From Candidatus Kaiserbacteria bacterium (lineage in GTDB: Bacteria > Patescibacteriota > Minisyncoccia > Phycocordibacterales > UBA918), in contig JAGQMJ010000006.1 of assembly GCA_020428685.1 (NCBI GenBank), positions 1 through 41,333 on the forward strand: a DNA stretch of 41,333 nucleotides, read 5' to 3'. The notes beneath the pieces were generated by a model, which was not told the origin of the DNA, searched no databases, and worked only from the letters and a program-made list of their open reading frames with translations. Position numbers and translations under genes: made by a program. Shown here piece after piece: positions 14,569 through 22,476 of this stretch (the stretch's first letter is position 1; each line of letters opens with the position of its first letter).

Positions 14569-15456
14569 TTACAAATTTTTCGTAATAATTCTTAACTTCG
14601 CACTCCTAGCCCTTGGATTATCATTCAATTCTTCATCGGTTGGGATGATTGGCTTTTTAGGAAATACTGTTCCCAAGTCTGCCTCCGCCAATTCTCTAAA
14701 TGAATGTTTTACCACCCTGTCTTCGATACTGTGGAAGGAAATGATAGCCATTCTTCCTCCTGGAGCCAGTAAGGCAAAGCCTTCTTTGATAAATTTTTCC
14801 AACACTGTTAGCTCGTCGTTTACTGCAATACGCAGTGCCTGAAATGCTTTAGTAGCTGGATTGGTTTTCTTTCGTAGAGCCATTTTTGGCAAAGCTGATT
14901 CAATGACGCTTACCAGCTGAAAAGTTGTAGAAATACGTTCCTTTTTCCGCTCTTCTACAATTTTCCTAGCAATTCTTCTAGCGAAGCGTTCTTCTGCATA
15001 GCCGAAGAATATGTCAGCCAAGACAAGTTCTTCCCAGTCGTTGATTATGTCTTCTGCAGTAAATGAGTAGTCGTCTGGATTACCGAAGGTCATATGTAGT
15101 GGACCATCGTGCATAAACGAGAATCCTTTTGAACCATCAGCAAATTGTTCCATTCGCCAACCCAAGTCAGCCAAAATTGCATCTACTTTTTCTACTTTTA
15201 AAGAACCAAGAATGTTTGTAAGGTTTGCGAAGTTGTCATTAACGAGATGTATATGTGGAGATACATCACCGATTTTTGATTCATCAAGAGCTGATGCATC
15301 TGCATCAATTCCGATGTAACAACCTCCCTTACTGAGTTTGCGTGCTATTTCCCTTGCATGCCCACCGCTTCCGAACGTTGCATCAACGACAGTATCGTTC
15401 GGGGACAGCTGTAGGCCATCTACTGCTTCATGCAGTAATACTGTTTTGTGTTGCAT
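14569..15456 (-). CDS. rsmH: 16S rRNA m4C1402 methyltransferase
   Basis: 295 residues. The N-terminal MQHKTVLLHEAVDGL, the SAM loop DATFGSGGHAREI (25-37), DLGWRMEQF with GFSFMHDGPLHM, and the C-terminal SFHSIEDRVVKHSFRE are all diagnostic of RsmH/MraW. Known: methylates N4 of C1402 in the 16S rRNA decoding site using SAM. One variation: the family DLGVSS reads DLGWRM. It is second in the mraZ operon. Confidence 0.95.
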   Translation of the reverse strand: MQHKTVLLHEAVDGLQLSPNDTVVDATFGSGGHAREIARKLSKGGCYIGIDADASALDESKIGDVSPHIHLVNDNFANLTNILGSLKVEKVDAILADLGWRMEQFADGSKGFSFMHDGPLHMTFGNPDDYSFTAEDIINDWEELVLADIFFGYAEERFARRIARKIVEERKKERISTTFQLVSVIESALPKMALRKKTNPATKAFQALRIAVNDELTVLEKFIKEGFALLAPGGRMAIISFHSIEDRVVKHSFRELAEADLGTVFPKKPIIPTDEELNDNPRARSAKLRIITKNL

Positions 15457-15469
15457 AACGTGAAGTTGA

Positions 15470-15904
15470 TTAGAGGACGCCTATTTCTCCAAGCTTTTCG
15501 GCCAACTGATCGGCCTGCTTTTCGATAGAGCGTTTATAAGTCTCCCATCGATTCTCATCCCAAATCTCAATACGATCATGGATTCCAGCTAAGACAACTT
15601 TGCTGTCTAACTGTCCAAAATCTTTCAAGAAGTCTGGCACGAGAATACGTCCAACTGAATCTACCTCCACCTCTACTGCTCCTGATAAGAAGAATCTATT
15701 GAAACTTCTTGTATCCGCCTGACCGAGTGGCAACTGACCAATTTTTTCAGTGATCTTTTGCCACTCCTTCAGAGGATATACAAAGAGACAATTATCGAGT
15801 CCGCGTGTGACGACAAGCTTTTTCCCAAGTTCCTTCCGCCATTTAGACGGTAAGGACAGCCTTTTCTTAGGATCCAACGTGTGCTTGTATTCGCCAATTA
15901 ACAT
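15470..15904 (-). CDS. mraZ: Transcription factor MraZ
   Basis: 144 residues from the ATG at 15904, giving the family start MLIGEYKHTLDPKKRLSLP; an open frame continues 12 codons upstream, but family alignment favours this ATG. Two SpoVT/AbrB-like halves: the first around 1-60, the second with VEVEVDSVGRILVPDFL. Known: MraZ is a ring-shaped DNA-binding protein that represses its own dcw operon by binding short direct repeats 10 bp apart. Such repeats are present upstream (15991-16062). A GGAGG lies about 20 nt before this ATG, which is unusually far. Confidence 0.92.
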   Translation of the reverse strand: MLIGEYKHTLDPKKRLSLPSKWRKELGKKLVVTRGLDNCLFVYPLKEWQKITEKIGQLPLGQADTRSFNRFFLSGAVEVEVDSVGRILVPDFLKDFGQLDSKVVLAGIHDRIEIWDENRWETYKRSIEKQADQLAEKLGEIGVL

Positions 15905-15990
15905 ATCGATAATGTTCGAGCTGACCTCCGAACCAATCACAACTTTTGTGGAGATCGGTTGTGATGGATTCGGAAATCAGCTCTTGTATA

Positions 15991-16062
15991 CTACTTTCAT
16001 AGTATACCACTATCTCCCACCACTCGTACATTGTATACCACTCTCTACCACCAGCAACCACT
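15991..16062 (-). promoter_or_regulatory. Candidate MraZ operator and promoter of the division cluster
   Basis: On the minus strand GTGGT occurs at 16062-16058, 16052-16048 and 16042-16038, exactly 10 bp apart with 5-nt spacers, and again at 16024-16020 and 16011-16007; a GTAGT is at 15995-15991. Two of the boxes run into TATAC (GTGGTATACT at 16011-16002, GTGGTATACA at 16042-16033), forming extended -10 elements. MraZ bound to the boxes would cover the promoter. Confidence 0.7.
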
Positions 16063-16097
16063 TTATACACAGGTGGTGCCACTAAGAAGTACGCAAT

Positions 16098-16126
16098 TGA
16101 CTAATTAATACGAATGTCCTAATCTA
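16098..16126 (+). promoter_or_regulatory. Promoter with -35 and -10 boxes, divergent from mraZ
   Basis: TTGACT, a 17-nt spacer, TAATCT, 29 nt before the ATG at 16155. Confidence 0.6.
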
Positions 16127-16154
16127 CTCCCAGACACGCACGAAGGAGGTTTAT

Positions 16155-16394
16155 ATGACACTATGTAAAGATAGTCCAGAAGGATGTCGAGATGTGTTCA
16201 GTAATAGACTCATTGTTGACCCAATCAGTGGGATTCCAAAGGACCAAAAAGATAACAGGGTTATTACAGGCATCGAACACGAAATCCCCAAACACTTTTT
16301 GATCACATTCGCCGGACTCGAACCAACCCCAAAGGAAAAAGAGGCACAAGACGCTCCATACGTACCTGATGTCAATATTTTATTTGTAGATTAG
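16155..16394 (+). CDS. Small unknown protein
   Basis: 79 residues with no recognised family, no signal and no membrane helix; rich in Pro, Asp and Lys. It is supported as a gene by a very strong AAGGAGG box 5 nt before the ATG, a good promoter and a terminator. The paired readings on the opposite strand (161xx-163xx) are shadows. It is a single-gene unit between the mraZ promoter and the lysS remnant. Confidence 0.6.
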   Translation: MTLCKDSPEGCRDVFSNRLIVDPISGIPKDQKDNRVITGIEHEIPKHFLITFAGLEPTPKEKEAQDAPYVPDVNILFVD

Positions 16395-16422
16395 GTTAGG
16401 AAACAGCCTTAGTATCAAAAAC

Positions 16423-16447
16423 AAAGCTCGCATAAGCGAGCTTTTTT
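16423..16447 (+). terminator. Terminator of the small 79-residue gene
   Basis: AAAGCTCGC-ATAA-GCGAGCTTT followed by a run of T. Confidence 0.85.
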
Positions 16448-16690
16448 ACTTAAAGTCCTAGAGAATTATTTATTGATTAAAACGAAAAAGAGCGTCGACG
16501 AAGTCGGTGTAAATTGTTTATTCCTGTTCCGGACTAAACTCATGCTTCGGTCGCACCACAAGAGTACATTCAGAATAATAGTCGACTATTTGTCTTATTA
16601 CAGAAGCTGTACACCTTTAGAACATTTTTATACTTCAAAATATTCCTAAAGGTCTTGCGGAATAACATTTAGTTATTCCTCACCTTGATT
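16448..16690. other. Gene-free stretch with hairpins and decayed coding sequence
   Basis: No intact gene. A perfect hairpin GGAATAAC-ATTTA-GTTATTCC lies at 16659-16679. On the minus strand a start-less frame ends in VVRPKHEFSPEQE, possibly decayed coding sequence. Together with the lysS remnant this marks an old junction. Confidence 0.4.
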
Positions 16691-16748
16691 TTTAGGTCGC
16701 ATCAAGGGAAACAATTGCGTCTCGCGGATTGTTTAGCCAGCCAAGAGG
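16691..16748 (-). repeat. Degenerate second copy of the lysS 3' end
   Basis: 58 nt align without gaps to 17451-17508 (the lysS terminus) at 42 of 58 positions. On the minus strand it encodes LLAG, a TAA stop, then TIRETQLFPLMRPK, against LAGMTLRETQMFPLMRPK in lysS, followed by NQGEE and a stop. The protein-level match shows it was a functional synthetase terminus once. The copies are direct repeats 760 bp apart flanking one gene. Confidence 0.8.
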
Positions 16749-16770
16749 AAAAGGCGCCGAAGCGCCTTTT
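16749..16770. terminator. Bidirectional terminator hairpin
   Basis: AAAAGGCGC-CGAA-GCGCCTTTT, a perfect 9-bp stem with A/T tails both ways, 17 bp after the end of the restored unknown gene. Confidence 0.75.
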
Positions 16771-16787
16771 AACAATGAGTGGTGAGA

Positions 16788-17281
16788 TTATTCAACAGGA
16801 ATCCCTGATGTATACTCGTATATTCTCGCAATATCCTGTTCGGTCATTTTTCTGACGGTGCCGTTGTACGTATTACTAAATTCAACGGTTTAACACCCCA
16901 TACCCACAGACTCGCAATCTCATCAGGGCTGAGAAATTTCTGACACCCAGGGAAACGAAGACTCCCTTCAGAAACGTGTACAAAATAGCGATATGTACGC
17001 TCAAATGCATCTAGAAACTCTTGAGTAGTCCTATAGACTTCATAATGGTCGTACTCCTGCCAGTTCTGGCCGCTTGCTTCACATACACATTTAAAACCTG
17101 GCAATTTTGTAACTGAATCAGGTATAACAAATTTATTGCGGTCCTTGTAAGCACCACGTGCATAAAAATGTGTTACACCATCAGAATCCTTACTTAAGAC
17201 TATTACAATATCGAAGTCTCCTTCAAGAATCTCAGAAACTGCTTTTTCATGTCCTACAGAAACAGTAAATTTAATGGACAT
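16788..17281 (-). CDS. Unknown protein, probable 3' frameshift
   Basis: The intact frame runs from the ATG at 17281 (GAGGTG box 5 nt upstream) to a TGA at 16844 and gives 145 residues of no recognised family, no signal and no membrane segment. After VWGVKP the other frame continues without a stop as VEFSNTYNGTVRKMTEQDI and ends with GIPVE and TAA at 16788, 17 bp before a terminator. Adding one A to the AAA at the VKP codons would join the frames into a protein of about 164 residues. So either the gene lost a base recently, the sequence has an error, or the tail is a separate small frame. The gene is bracketed by the two lysS ends. Confidence 0.6.
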
Positions 17282-17411
17282 ATTTCACCTCGTGTAATGA
17301 GTTTATGGAAAGAACTAATTTAATGAAACCAATCCAATTATTAACACCAAGTGTTTCCAAGCTATTGATTAGATAACGTAATTTAAAAATTGTAATGAAG
17401 CACTCCAAAAG

Positions 17412-17427
17412 CACTTTCAAGAAAGTG
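17412..17427 (-). terminator. Short terminator of lysS
   Basis: On the minus strand CACTTT-CTTG-AAAGTG then CTTTT, 18 bp after the lysS stop. Confidence 0.6.
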
Positions 17428-17444
17428 TCAAAATCAAGCCCGCC

Positions 17445-18899
17445 CTATTCTTTGGGGCGCATCAGCGGAAACATCTGCGTCTCTCGTAAAGTCATACCAG
17501 CCAAGAAAGCAAACAGTCTTTCACCAAAACCAAAACCACAAGTCGGGGGCATGCCGTACTCTAGCATTTCAACAAACTCTAGATCAGGCATCATCGCCTC
17601 ATCGTCACCTGAATCCAACAGTTCTTGTTGAATCGCAAAACGTTGTCTTTGGTCGATCGGATCATTTAGCTCACTATATCCTTTTCCTACTTCACTACCA
17701 GCAATAATTGGTTGGAACATTTCAACTGTCTGACCATCTGGTCTAGACTTGGCCAGTGGAGCCACCAATTTTGGATGATTTATCAAAAAGGCTGGGCCAG
17801 AAATATTCTTTCGACAGTACTTCCATAGAGTGTCTGTGAGACGCTCTCGATTTTCTCCGTCATACTGCACACCCAACTCTGCCAACTTTGCTTTCATCTC
17901 TTCTTCGCTAGCCGACAAAATATCTACACCAGTTTGAGTGATTATTTCTTGTACATAATCAACTTCACGCCATTCATCTGCCAAATCAAAGCTATGACCT
18001 CTTGCCTCAAACTTTGTGGTACCAAAAACTTCTTGTGCCAGCTCAATATACAAATCTCGCACAAACTTCATACCGTCACGGTAATCAGCGTATGCCCAAT
18101 AGAATTCCATATTGGTAAACTCCTGAGCATGCTCTGGACTTGTTCCTTCGTTCCGGAACACCCGACCAATTTCAAAAGTCTTTGCAAAACCTCCAGCCAT
18201 CAAACGCTTCTGCCAGAGTTCACCAACTGAAATACGAAGATAGACCTCCATATCAAAGTCATTGTGATGAGTGATGAAAGGACGTGCTTCAGCTCCGCCT
18301 GTAGTCACTTCAAGCATCGGAGTTTCAACCTCAAGAAAGCCATGACGCTTCATGTAGGCACGTGTGACATCCCAAAACTTTGCCTTCTTGATAAATAGGT
18401 CACGCTGTTCATTATTCAAAAGCAAATCCAGATAACGCTTTCGGTAGCGCTCATCCTCATCCTTCAAACCAAAGTGTTCTGTCGGAATGTTTTGTAAAGC
18501 CTTTCCAGCCACCTGCCAATCCTTGACTAAAACCGCCTGAGTGCCTCGCTTTGTGATATAAGCCGGACCAGAAAGTGCCACAAAATCACCTGTACTCATA
18601 GTTTCAAGTAAAGCGTCAAATTTCTCATCTCCCATTTCTTGCTTTGAGCAAAAACCTTGAATTTTTCCAGTTCCGTCTAGCACGTCGATAAAAGCCAGGG
18701 CGCCGTGTTCACGGAATGCCATGATGCGACCAGCGATAGTGACTGACTCCTGACTTTCATTGAGAGCATCAAAAGCTGCCAACACGGCGCCCACAGTGTG
18801 AGTCAGTGCGACTTTAGACGGATAAGGGTTAATTCCCAACTCTTGCAGACGGGAAATTTTCTTCTCACGATCTGCTCGTAAATCATCGATATTTGACAT
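17445..18899 (-). CDS. lysS: Lysyl-tRNA synthetase, class II
   Basis: 484 residues. An OB-fold anticodon domain (about 52-140, VTIAGRIMAFREHGALAFID) is followed by the class II core: motif 1 near 183-195, motif 2 at 242-267 (FEIGRVFRNEGTSPEHAQEF), motif 3 GFGFGERLFAF near the end. Known: charges tRNA-Lys with lysine in the cytoplasm. The length is usual (about 490-500). The terminus MTLRETQMFPLMRPKE is duplicated 760 bp downstream. It is monocistronic between two hairpin terminators. Confidence 0.95.
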   Translation of the reverse strand: MSNIDDLRADREKKISRLQELGINPYPSKVALTHTVGAVLAAFDALNESQESVTIAGRIMAFREHGALAFIDVLDGTGKIQGFCSKQEMGDEKFDALLETMSTGDFVALSGPAYITKRGTQAVLVKDWQVAGKALQNIPTEHFGLKDEDERYRKRYLDLLLNNEQRDLFIKKAKFWDVTRAYMKRHGFLEVETPMLEVTTGGAEARPFITHHNDFDMEVYLRISVGELWQKRLMAGGFAKTFEIGRVFRNEGTSPEHAQEFTNMEFYWAYADYRDGMKFVRDLYIELAQEVFGTTKFEARGHSFDLADEWREVDYVQEIITQTGVDILSASEEEMKAKLAELGVQYDGENRERLTDTLWKYCRKNISGPAFLINHPKLVAPLAKSRPDGQTVEMFQPIIAGSEVGKGYSELNDPIDQRQRFAIQQELLDSGDDEAMMPDLEFVEMLEYGMPPTCGFGFGERLFAFLAGMTLRETQMFPLMRPKE

Positions 18900-18930
18900 A
18901 GATAGTTAACATCCTAACTTAGGGAGAAGG

Positions 18931-18971
18931 AAAAGAAAAGGCCGGCCCCTTCGGGGCCGGCCTTTTCTTTT
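18931..18971. terminator. Strong bidirectional terminator between greA and lysS
   Basis: Perfect 19-bp stem (AAAAGAAAAGGCCGGCCCC, loop TTC); it ends greA on the minus strand. A second weak inverted repeat GAAATTTG...CAAATTTC lies at about 19000-19030. Confidence 0.9.
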
Positions 18972-19064
18972 CTACACCACATCTCTTATCCTAAGCGCTT
19001 GAAATTTGCCCAAGGTCAGAACAAATTTCAATGTACTTAAAATATAGTCACTACGTTTCTTATT

Positions 19065-19535
19065 TTAAGCAACTTTTAGCACTTTGTACTTTTGCTTTCC
19101 AACTGGAGTTTCAAATTCAAATTCATCCCCTTTAGTCTTCCCCATCAATGCTTCTCCAAGTGGCGATAGGTAGGATAGTTTTCTATCGTGGATATTAGCC
19201 TCGTCAGAACCAACAATTGTGTACTCTCGCTTATCCTTGTCTTTGTCTTTCTGGATAGTAACAACTGAACCTAGTCCAATCACGTCACCATGCTTGTCGT
19301 GCGCAACAATTTTAGCTTCTTTGATAGTCTTCTCAAGATAACCAATTCGTTCCTCGATAGCAGCCTGCATATCACGAGCTTCTTGATATTCAGCATTTTC
19401 TGATAAGTCTCCTAGACTACGTGCGTACTCGAGAGATTCGGCAACTTCTTTACGTCGGACAGTTTTCAAGTGGTCTAACTCCTTCTTCAGTTCGTCGAAT
19501 TTTTCTTGGGTTAAAAAGGCTTGTGTGTCATTCAT
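19065..19535 (-). CDS. greA: Transcript cleavage factor GreA
   Basis: 156 residues: an N-terminal coiled coil (LTQEKFDELKKELDHLKTVR) with the basic/acidic tip DLSENAEYQEARD (about 43-55), then the FKBP-like C-terminal domain (SYLSPLGEALMGKTKGDEF). Known: enters the RNA polymerase secondary channel and rescues backtracked complexes. Normal length. It has its own strong promoter and a strong terminator. Confidence 0.97.
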   Translation of the reverse strand: MNDTQAFLTQEKFDELKKELDHLKTVRRKEVAESLEYARSLGDLSENAEYQEARDMQAAIEERIGYLEKTIKEAKIVAHDKHGDVIGLGSVVTIQKDKDKDKREYTIVGSDEANIHDRKLSYLSPLGEALMGKTKGDEFEFETPVGKQKYKVLKVA

Positions 19536-19552
19536 ATGCTAAATTTTTCTCA

Positions 19553-19580
19553 ATTATACGCAGTTACCACTCTGGGTCAA
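19553..19580 (-). promoter_or_regulatory. greA promoter
   Basis: On the minus strand TTGACC, a 16-nt spacer, TATAAT, 17 nt before the ATG at 19535. It is the best -35/-10 pair in the window and lies in the gap after mrdA. Confidence 0.8.
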
Positions 19581-19587
19581 ATGTGGA

Positions 19588-21294
19588 TTAAATATCTGCT
19601 GATTCTTCTACCTCAATTCCTAAATATTCTGGTCGATTAATAGACATCCACTGTACCACATCTCCCATGATTCTGGCGGCACCAAGAGCATTACTTCTAG
19701 GTGCTTTGTCCATCATCAGAATGAAAGCGTACTTTGGCTCCTCGTACGGCCAGAAACCAGCTGCCCAAGAGTTCACATACGCATTACCGACCCCTACTTC
19801 AGCTGTACCGGATTTTGCCGCAATCGCTACATCCTTCCTCTCTAGCGACCTAGCTGTACCTCCAGGAAAGTTCACGGTCTTTCTCATTCCTTCATGAATA
19901 ATACTCATTTTTGCCGCATCAATTCCAATGTCAATTTTTTCACCTTGATGATCTTTTAACACATGTGGCTCTACCAAATACCCACCGTTAGCTAAAGCGG
20001 CATAGGCACGCAACATTTGAATGGGTGTAGTGAGAAACCCAAACTGTCCAATGGCAGTAAAGTACGTATCTCCTAAGCGCCAATCATCATTAAATACTTC
20101 TTGTTTCCACGCTGGATCTGGAACCACTCCAGCTTGTTCTTGGGCTATGTTAATACCAGTAAGTGCACCCATTCCAAACCGCCGATAATTCGCAGCCATT
20201 TTGGTAATGCCCAATCCCTCTTGGTCACCAAAACCGCCGCCGATAATGTAGAAATAAACGTTTGATGAAAAAGCAATCGCTTCTCGCATAGTCATCTTGC
20301 CGTGCGCTCGCCAATCATTGAAGCGAGTCGGGTTACTTGGATTGTAGCGATTTGGCACCAATATATACCCATTACTGACAATGGTTTTTTCTGGAGAAAT
20401 AATATTATTCTCAAGTGCGGCATAAGCCACAAACGGCTTCACGATTGAACCTGGGGTGTAAGCACCACCTACTACCTTATTTAGAAATGGCAATCTATCG
20501 TCATTGTTATACTCATTTATCAAATCAGTGTCATCACCGTCAGCCATCACTTCAGGATCAAAAGATGGGTAGCTAGTCAGGGCCAAAATCTCTCCCGTGT
20601 TGATGTCCATAATAGCTGCCGCTCCACTACGAAAACCAGCTTGCTCACTAGAAGTAGCAATAATGTCATACATAGTTTCAGACAGCTCAGCGTCTATTGA
20701 GAGCGTGATAGCGCCGCCTTCTACTGGGTTATCGATAGCAAATTCACTTACCACATCAGACAGTGCATCCACCTCCACTATTTTTGTCCCGTTATGCCCC
20801 TTTAAAACGTCGTCAAAGGCCAACTCAACCCCACTTCGACCCAGATAGTCAGTTCGGAAGAAAAAGCCTCTGTTGTCCTTTTTCGGGTAACTAACATAAC
20901 CCAGCACCTGTCCCAAACCAGAGCGATCTGTATAGGCTCTAATTGGGAAATCATATTCACCGGATTCATCAACCTCATTCCAAACAATCATCTCACCGCG
21001 CACATCGTAGACTACTCCACGCTCAGCAATAATCATCCCTTTATCAACTCGGTTGTTTTCTGCGATTGTCCTATACTCCTCCCCTTTTACTATCTGTAAA
21101 GAGAAAATCTTGAAAACAAAAACTGACGCAATCACCAAGAAAAGCAGCCAGATTGAACGGACATTTTTCTTGGTGATTGGACGCTCTCGCTTTCCTTCCA
21201 TTCGCCCGTGATTAAACTTTGGAATGTTTGAAGCGTCGAGCAAAACCTCTTCCACCTCCACGCTTGATGTGTATCTATCTTGAAGTTTTGACAT
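19588..21294 (-). CDS. mrdA: Elongation transpeptidase PBP2 (class B PBP)
   Basis: 568 residues from the ATG at 21294, two bases after the mreD stop; an in-frame start at 21351 lies inside mreD and is rejected. There is an unusually long cytoplasmic N-terminus (about 45 residues), a membrane helix at about 46-66, a pedimer domain, then SxxK Ser283-Lys286 (GSIVK), SxN 343-345 (SSN) and KSG 494-496 (KSGTAE). Known: crosslinks side-wall peptidoglycan with RodA. Last gene of mreB-mreC-mreD-mrdA. Confidence 0.93.
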   Translation of the reverse strand: MSKLQDRYTSSVEVEEVLLDASNIPKFNHGRMEGKRERPITKKNVRSIWLLFLVIASVFVFKIFSLQIVKGEEYRTIAENNRVDKGMIIAERGVVYDVRGEMIVWNEVDESGEYDFPIRAYTDRSGLGQVLGYVSYPKKDNRGFFFRTDYLGRSGVELAFDDVLKGHNGTKIVEVDALSDVVSEFAIDNPVEGGAITLSIDAELSETMYDIIATSSEQAGFRSGAAAIMDINTGEILALTSYPSFDPEVMADGDDTDLINEYNNDDRLPFLNKVVGGAYTPGSIVKPFVAYAALENNIISPEKTIVSNGYILVPNRYNPSNPTRFNDWRAHGKMTMREAIAFSSNVYFYIIGGGFGDQEGLGITKMAANYRRFGMGALTGINIAQEQAGVVPDPAWKQEVFNDDWRLGDTYFTAIGQFGFLTTPIQMLRAYAALANGGYLVEPHVLKDHQGEKIDIGIDAAKMSIIHEGMRKTVNFPGGTARSLERKDVAIAAKSGTAEVGVGNAYVNSWAAGFWPYEEPKYAFILMMDKAPRSNALGAARIMGDVVQWMSINRPEYLGIEVEESADI

Positions 21295-21296
21295 GA

Positions 21297-21551
21297 TTAT
21301 GTATGAAGAGCCATTAGGCGTGGGCTGATGTATTCGACCAAAACAAACCAAAAAATTGACACACCAGTCAAAACAGGAAAAGTATGAAATGCTCCATAAT
21401 AAGCGTCGAGCAACACAGCCAAAAAGATTAAAGGCGTGGCAGTGTACTTAAAACTAGAATAAATCGCCAAACCTAACGCCAAAAAAAGCCAGCTCTGCAT
21501 TATAGACAGAGTGATTGTGATGAAAATCAGTATAGCCAGTATATATCTCAT
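21297..21551 (-). CDS. mreD: MreD-like rod-shape membrane protein, short form
   Basis: 84 residues, almost all hydrophobic, with about three membrane segments (3-21, 25-55, 58-76). Family members usually have about 160 residues and five or six segments, so this is roughly half size. The call rests on position between mreC and mrdA with gaps of 1 and 2 bp. Known: MreD links MreC and PBP2/RodA in the elongasome. Confidence 0.65.
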   Translation of the reverse strand: MRYILAILIFITITLSIMQSWLFLALGLAIYSSFKYTATPLIFLAVLLDAYYGAFHTFPVLTGVSIFWFVLVEYISPRLMALHT

Positions 21552-21552
21552 A

Positions 21553-22476
21553 CTATTCAGACTCAGAAACCTCCTCGTCAGTAGACGAAGCAGTTGTGGA
21601 CGACAAACTTCTGAGAGCTATGTCTTCCAATAAGAGCTCGGTCTTGATTCTTTCCCTTATCTTTTCCTCAATTTCGTCAGCAGAACGAGAAATCTGAGAC
21701 AACTCCCCGACTGAGACTTGGAACAGGCTAGAGATAGAAAGTTCAGGCGTAATGTACCCGTATTGCTCTGGTTGGGTTGGGCGGTTTTCTACATAAGAAA
21801 TACGACCAAAAACTCCCGGCTCTACACTTGGAACATGTACCAGATTGCCGACAGTAATCGGCACACCTTGTGGTACTCGTACTCGAGCCACTCCGCCTCC
21901 TCGCCCCTCCATAGTAGCAACGACATTAGGGCCACTTATGAAAACTGAAGCTTCAAATTCAGGGGTGGTAAATAATTCGACAAAAGAATAATCGTCCGCC
22001 ACATGAACCACCAATCCGATCACAACATCTCTACCCACAAAAACTGGCGCACCCACCTCGACCCCATGCTTTATTCCTCTATCTATCTGCAACAAATCAT
22101 ACGGCAACTCATCCGGTCGCGCGATAACAGCAGCCATAATCCTGCTCTCGCCAGATGAGCCCAGGAGATTTCGTAATTTTGAATTCTCTTCCAGCAATCT
22201 CTGCTGAGTCACACTAGAACGACTAGCAACCACTAGCTTAGTATTCAAATCCTCAATTTCTTTAACTAGTGACTGCCTATCACGAATAAAACTCGGCACC
22301 AGACTGGAAGATTCTTCAAGCCAGACATTGGTAGCATGAATGGGATACATCACCACTGAAGCCACCCAAGAAAAAACTGACGGTAGCCACAAACCCAGCA
22401 ACAGCACGGAAACTGAAGCCAGTACTATTCTAGCGGGTTTTCTGTACTTAGATTTGTGTCGCAATGGAGCCCTCAT
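21553..22476 (-). CDS. mreC: Rod-shape protein MreC
   Basis: 307 residues from the ATG at 22476; a TTG two codons upstream is also possible. N-terminal membrane helix at about 15-40, a coiled coil (RQSLVKEIEDLNTKLVVASR), then the beta-barrel domain with ARPDELPYDLLQIDRGIKHG and GFLAPVF-type VGAPVFVGRDVVIGLV. Known: a scaffold outside the membrane that binds PBP2. The start overlaps the end of mreB by 29 bp, indicating translational coupling. Confidence 0.92.
   Translation of the reverse strand: MRAPLRHKSKYRKPARIVLASVSVLLLGLWLPSVFSWVASVVMYPIHATNVWLEESSSLVPSFIRDRQSLVKEIEDLNTKLVVASRSSVTQQRLLEENSKLRNLLGSSGESRIMAAVIARPDELPYDLLQIDRGIKHGVEVGAPVFVGRDVVIGLVVHVADDYSFVELFTTPEFEASVFISGPNVVATMEGRGGGVARVRVPQGVPITVGNLVHVPSVEPGVFGRISYVENRPTQPEQYGYITPELSISSLFQVSVGELSQISRSADEIEEKIRERIKTELLLEDIALRSLSSTTASSTDEEVSESE

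Noticed and set aside
16514-16618. A short minus-strand frame ending RPKHEFSPEQE as a third lysS-end copy
   Set aside because: Only the RPK and acidic end agree with lysS; there is no start codon and the nucleotide match is poor.
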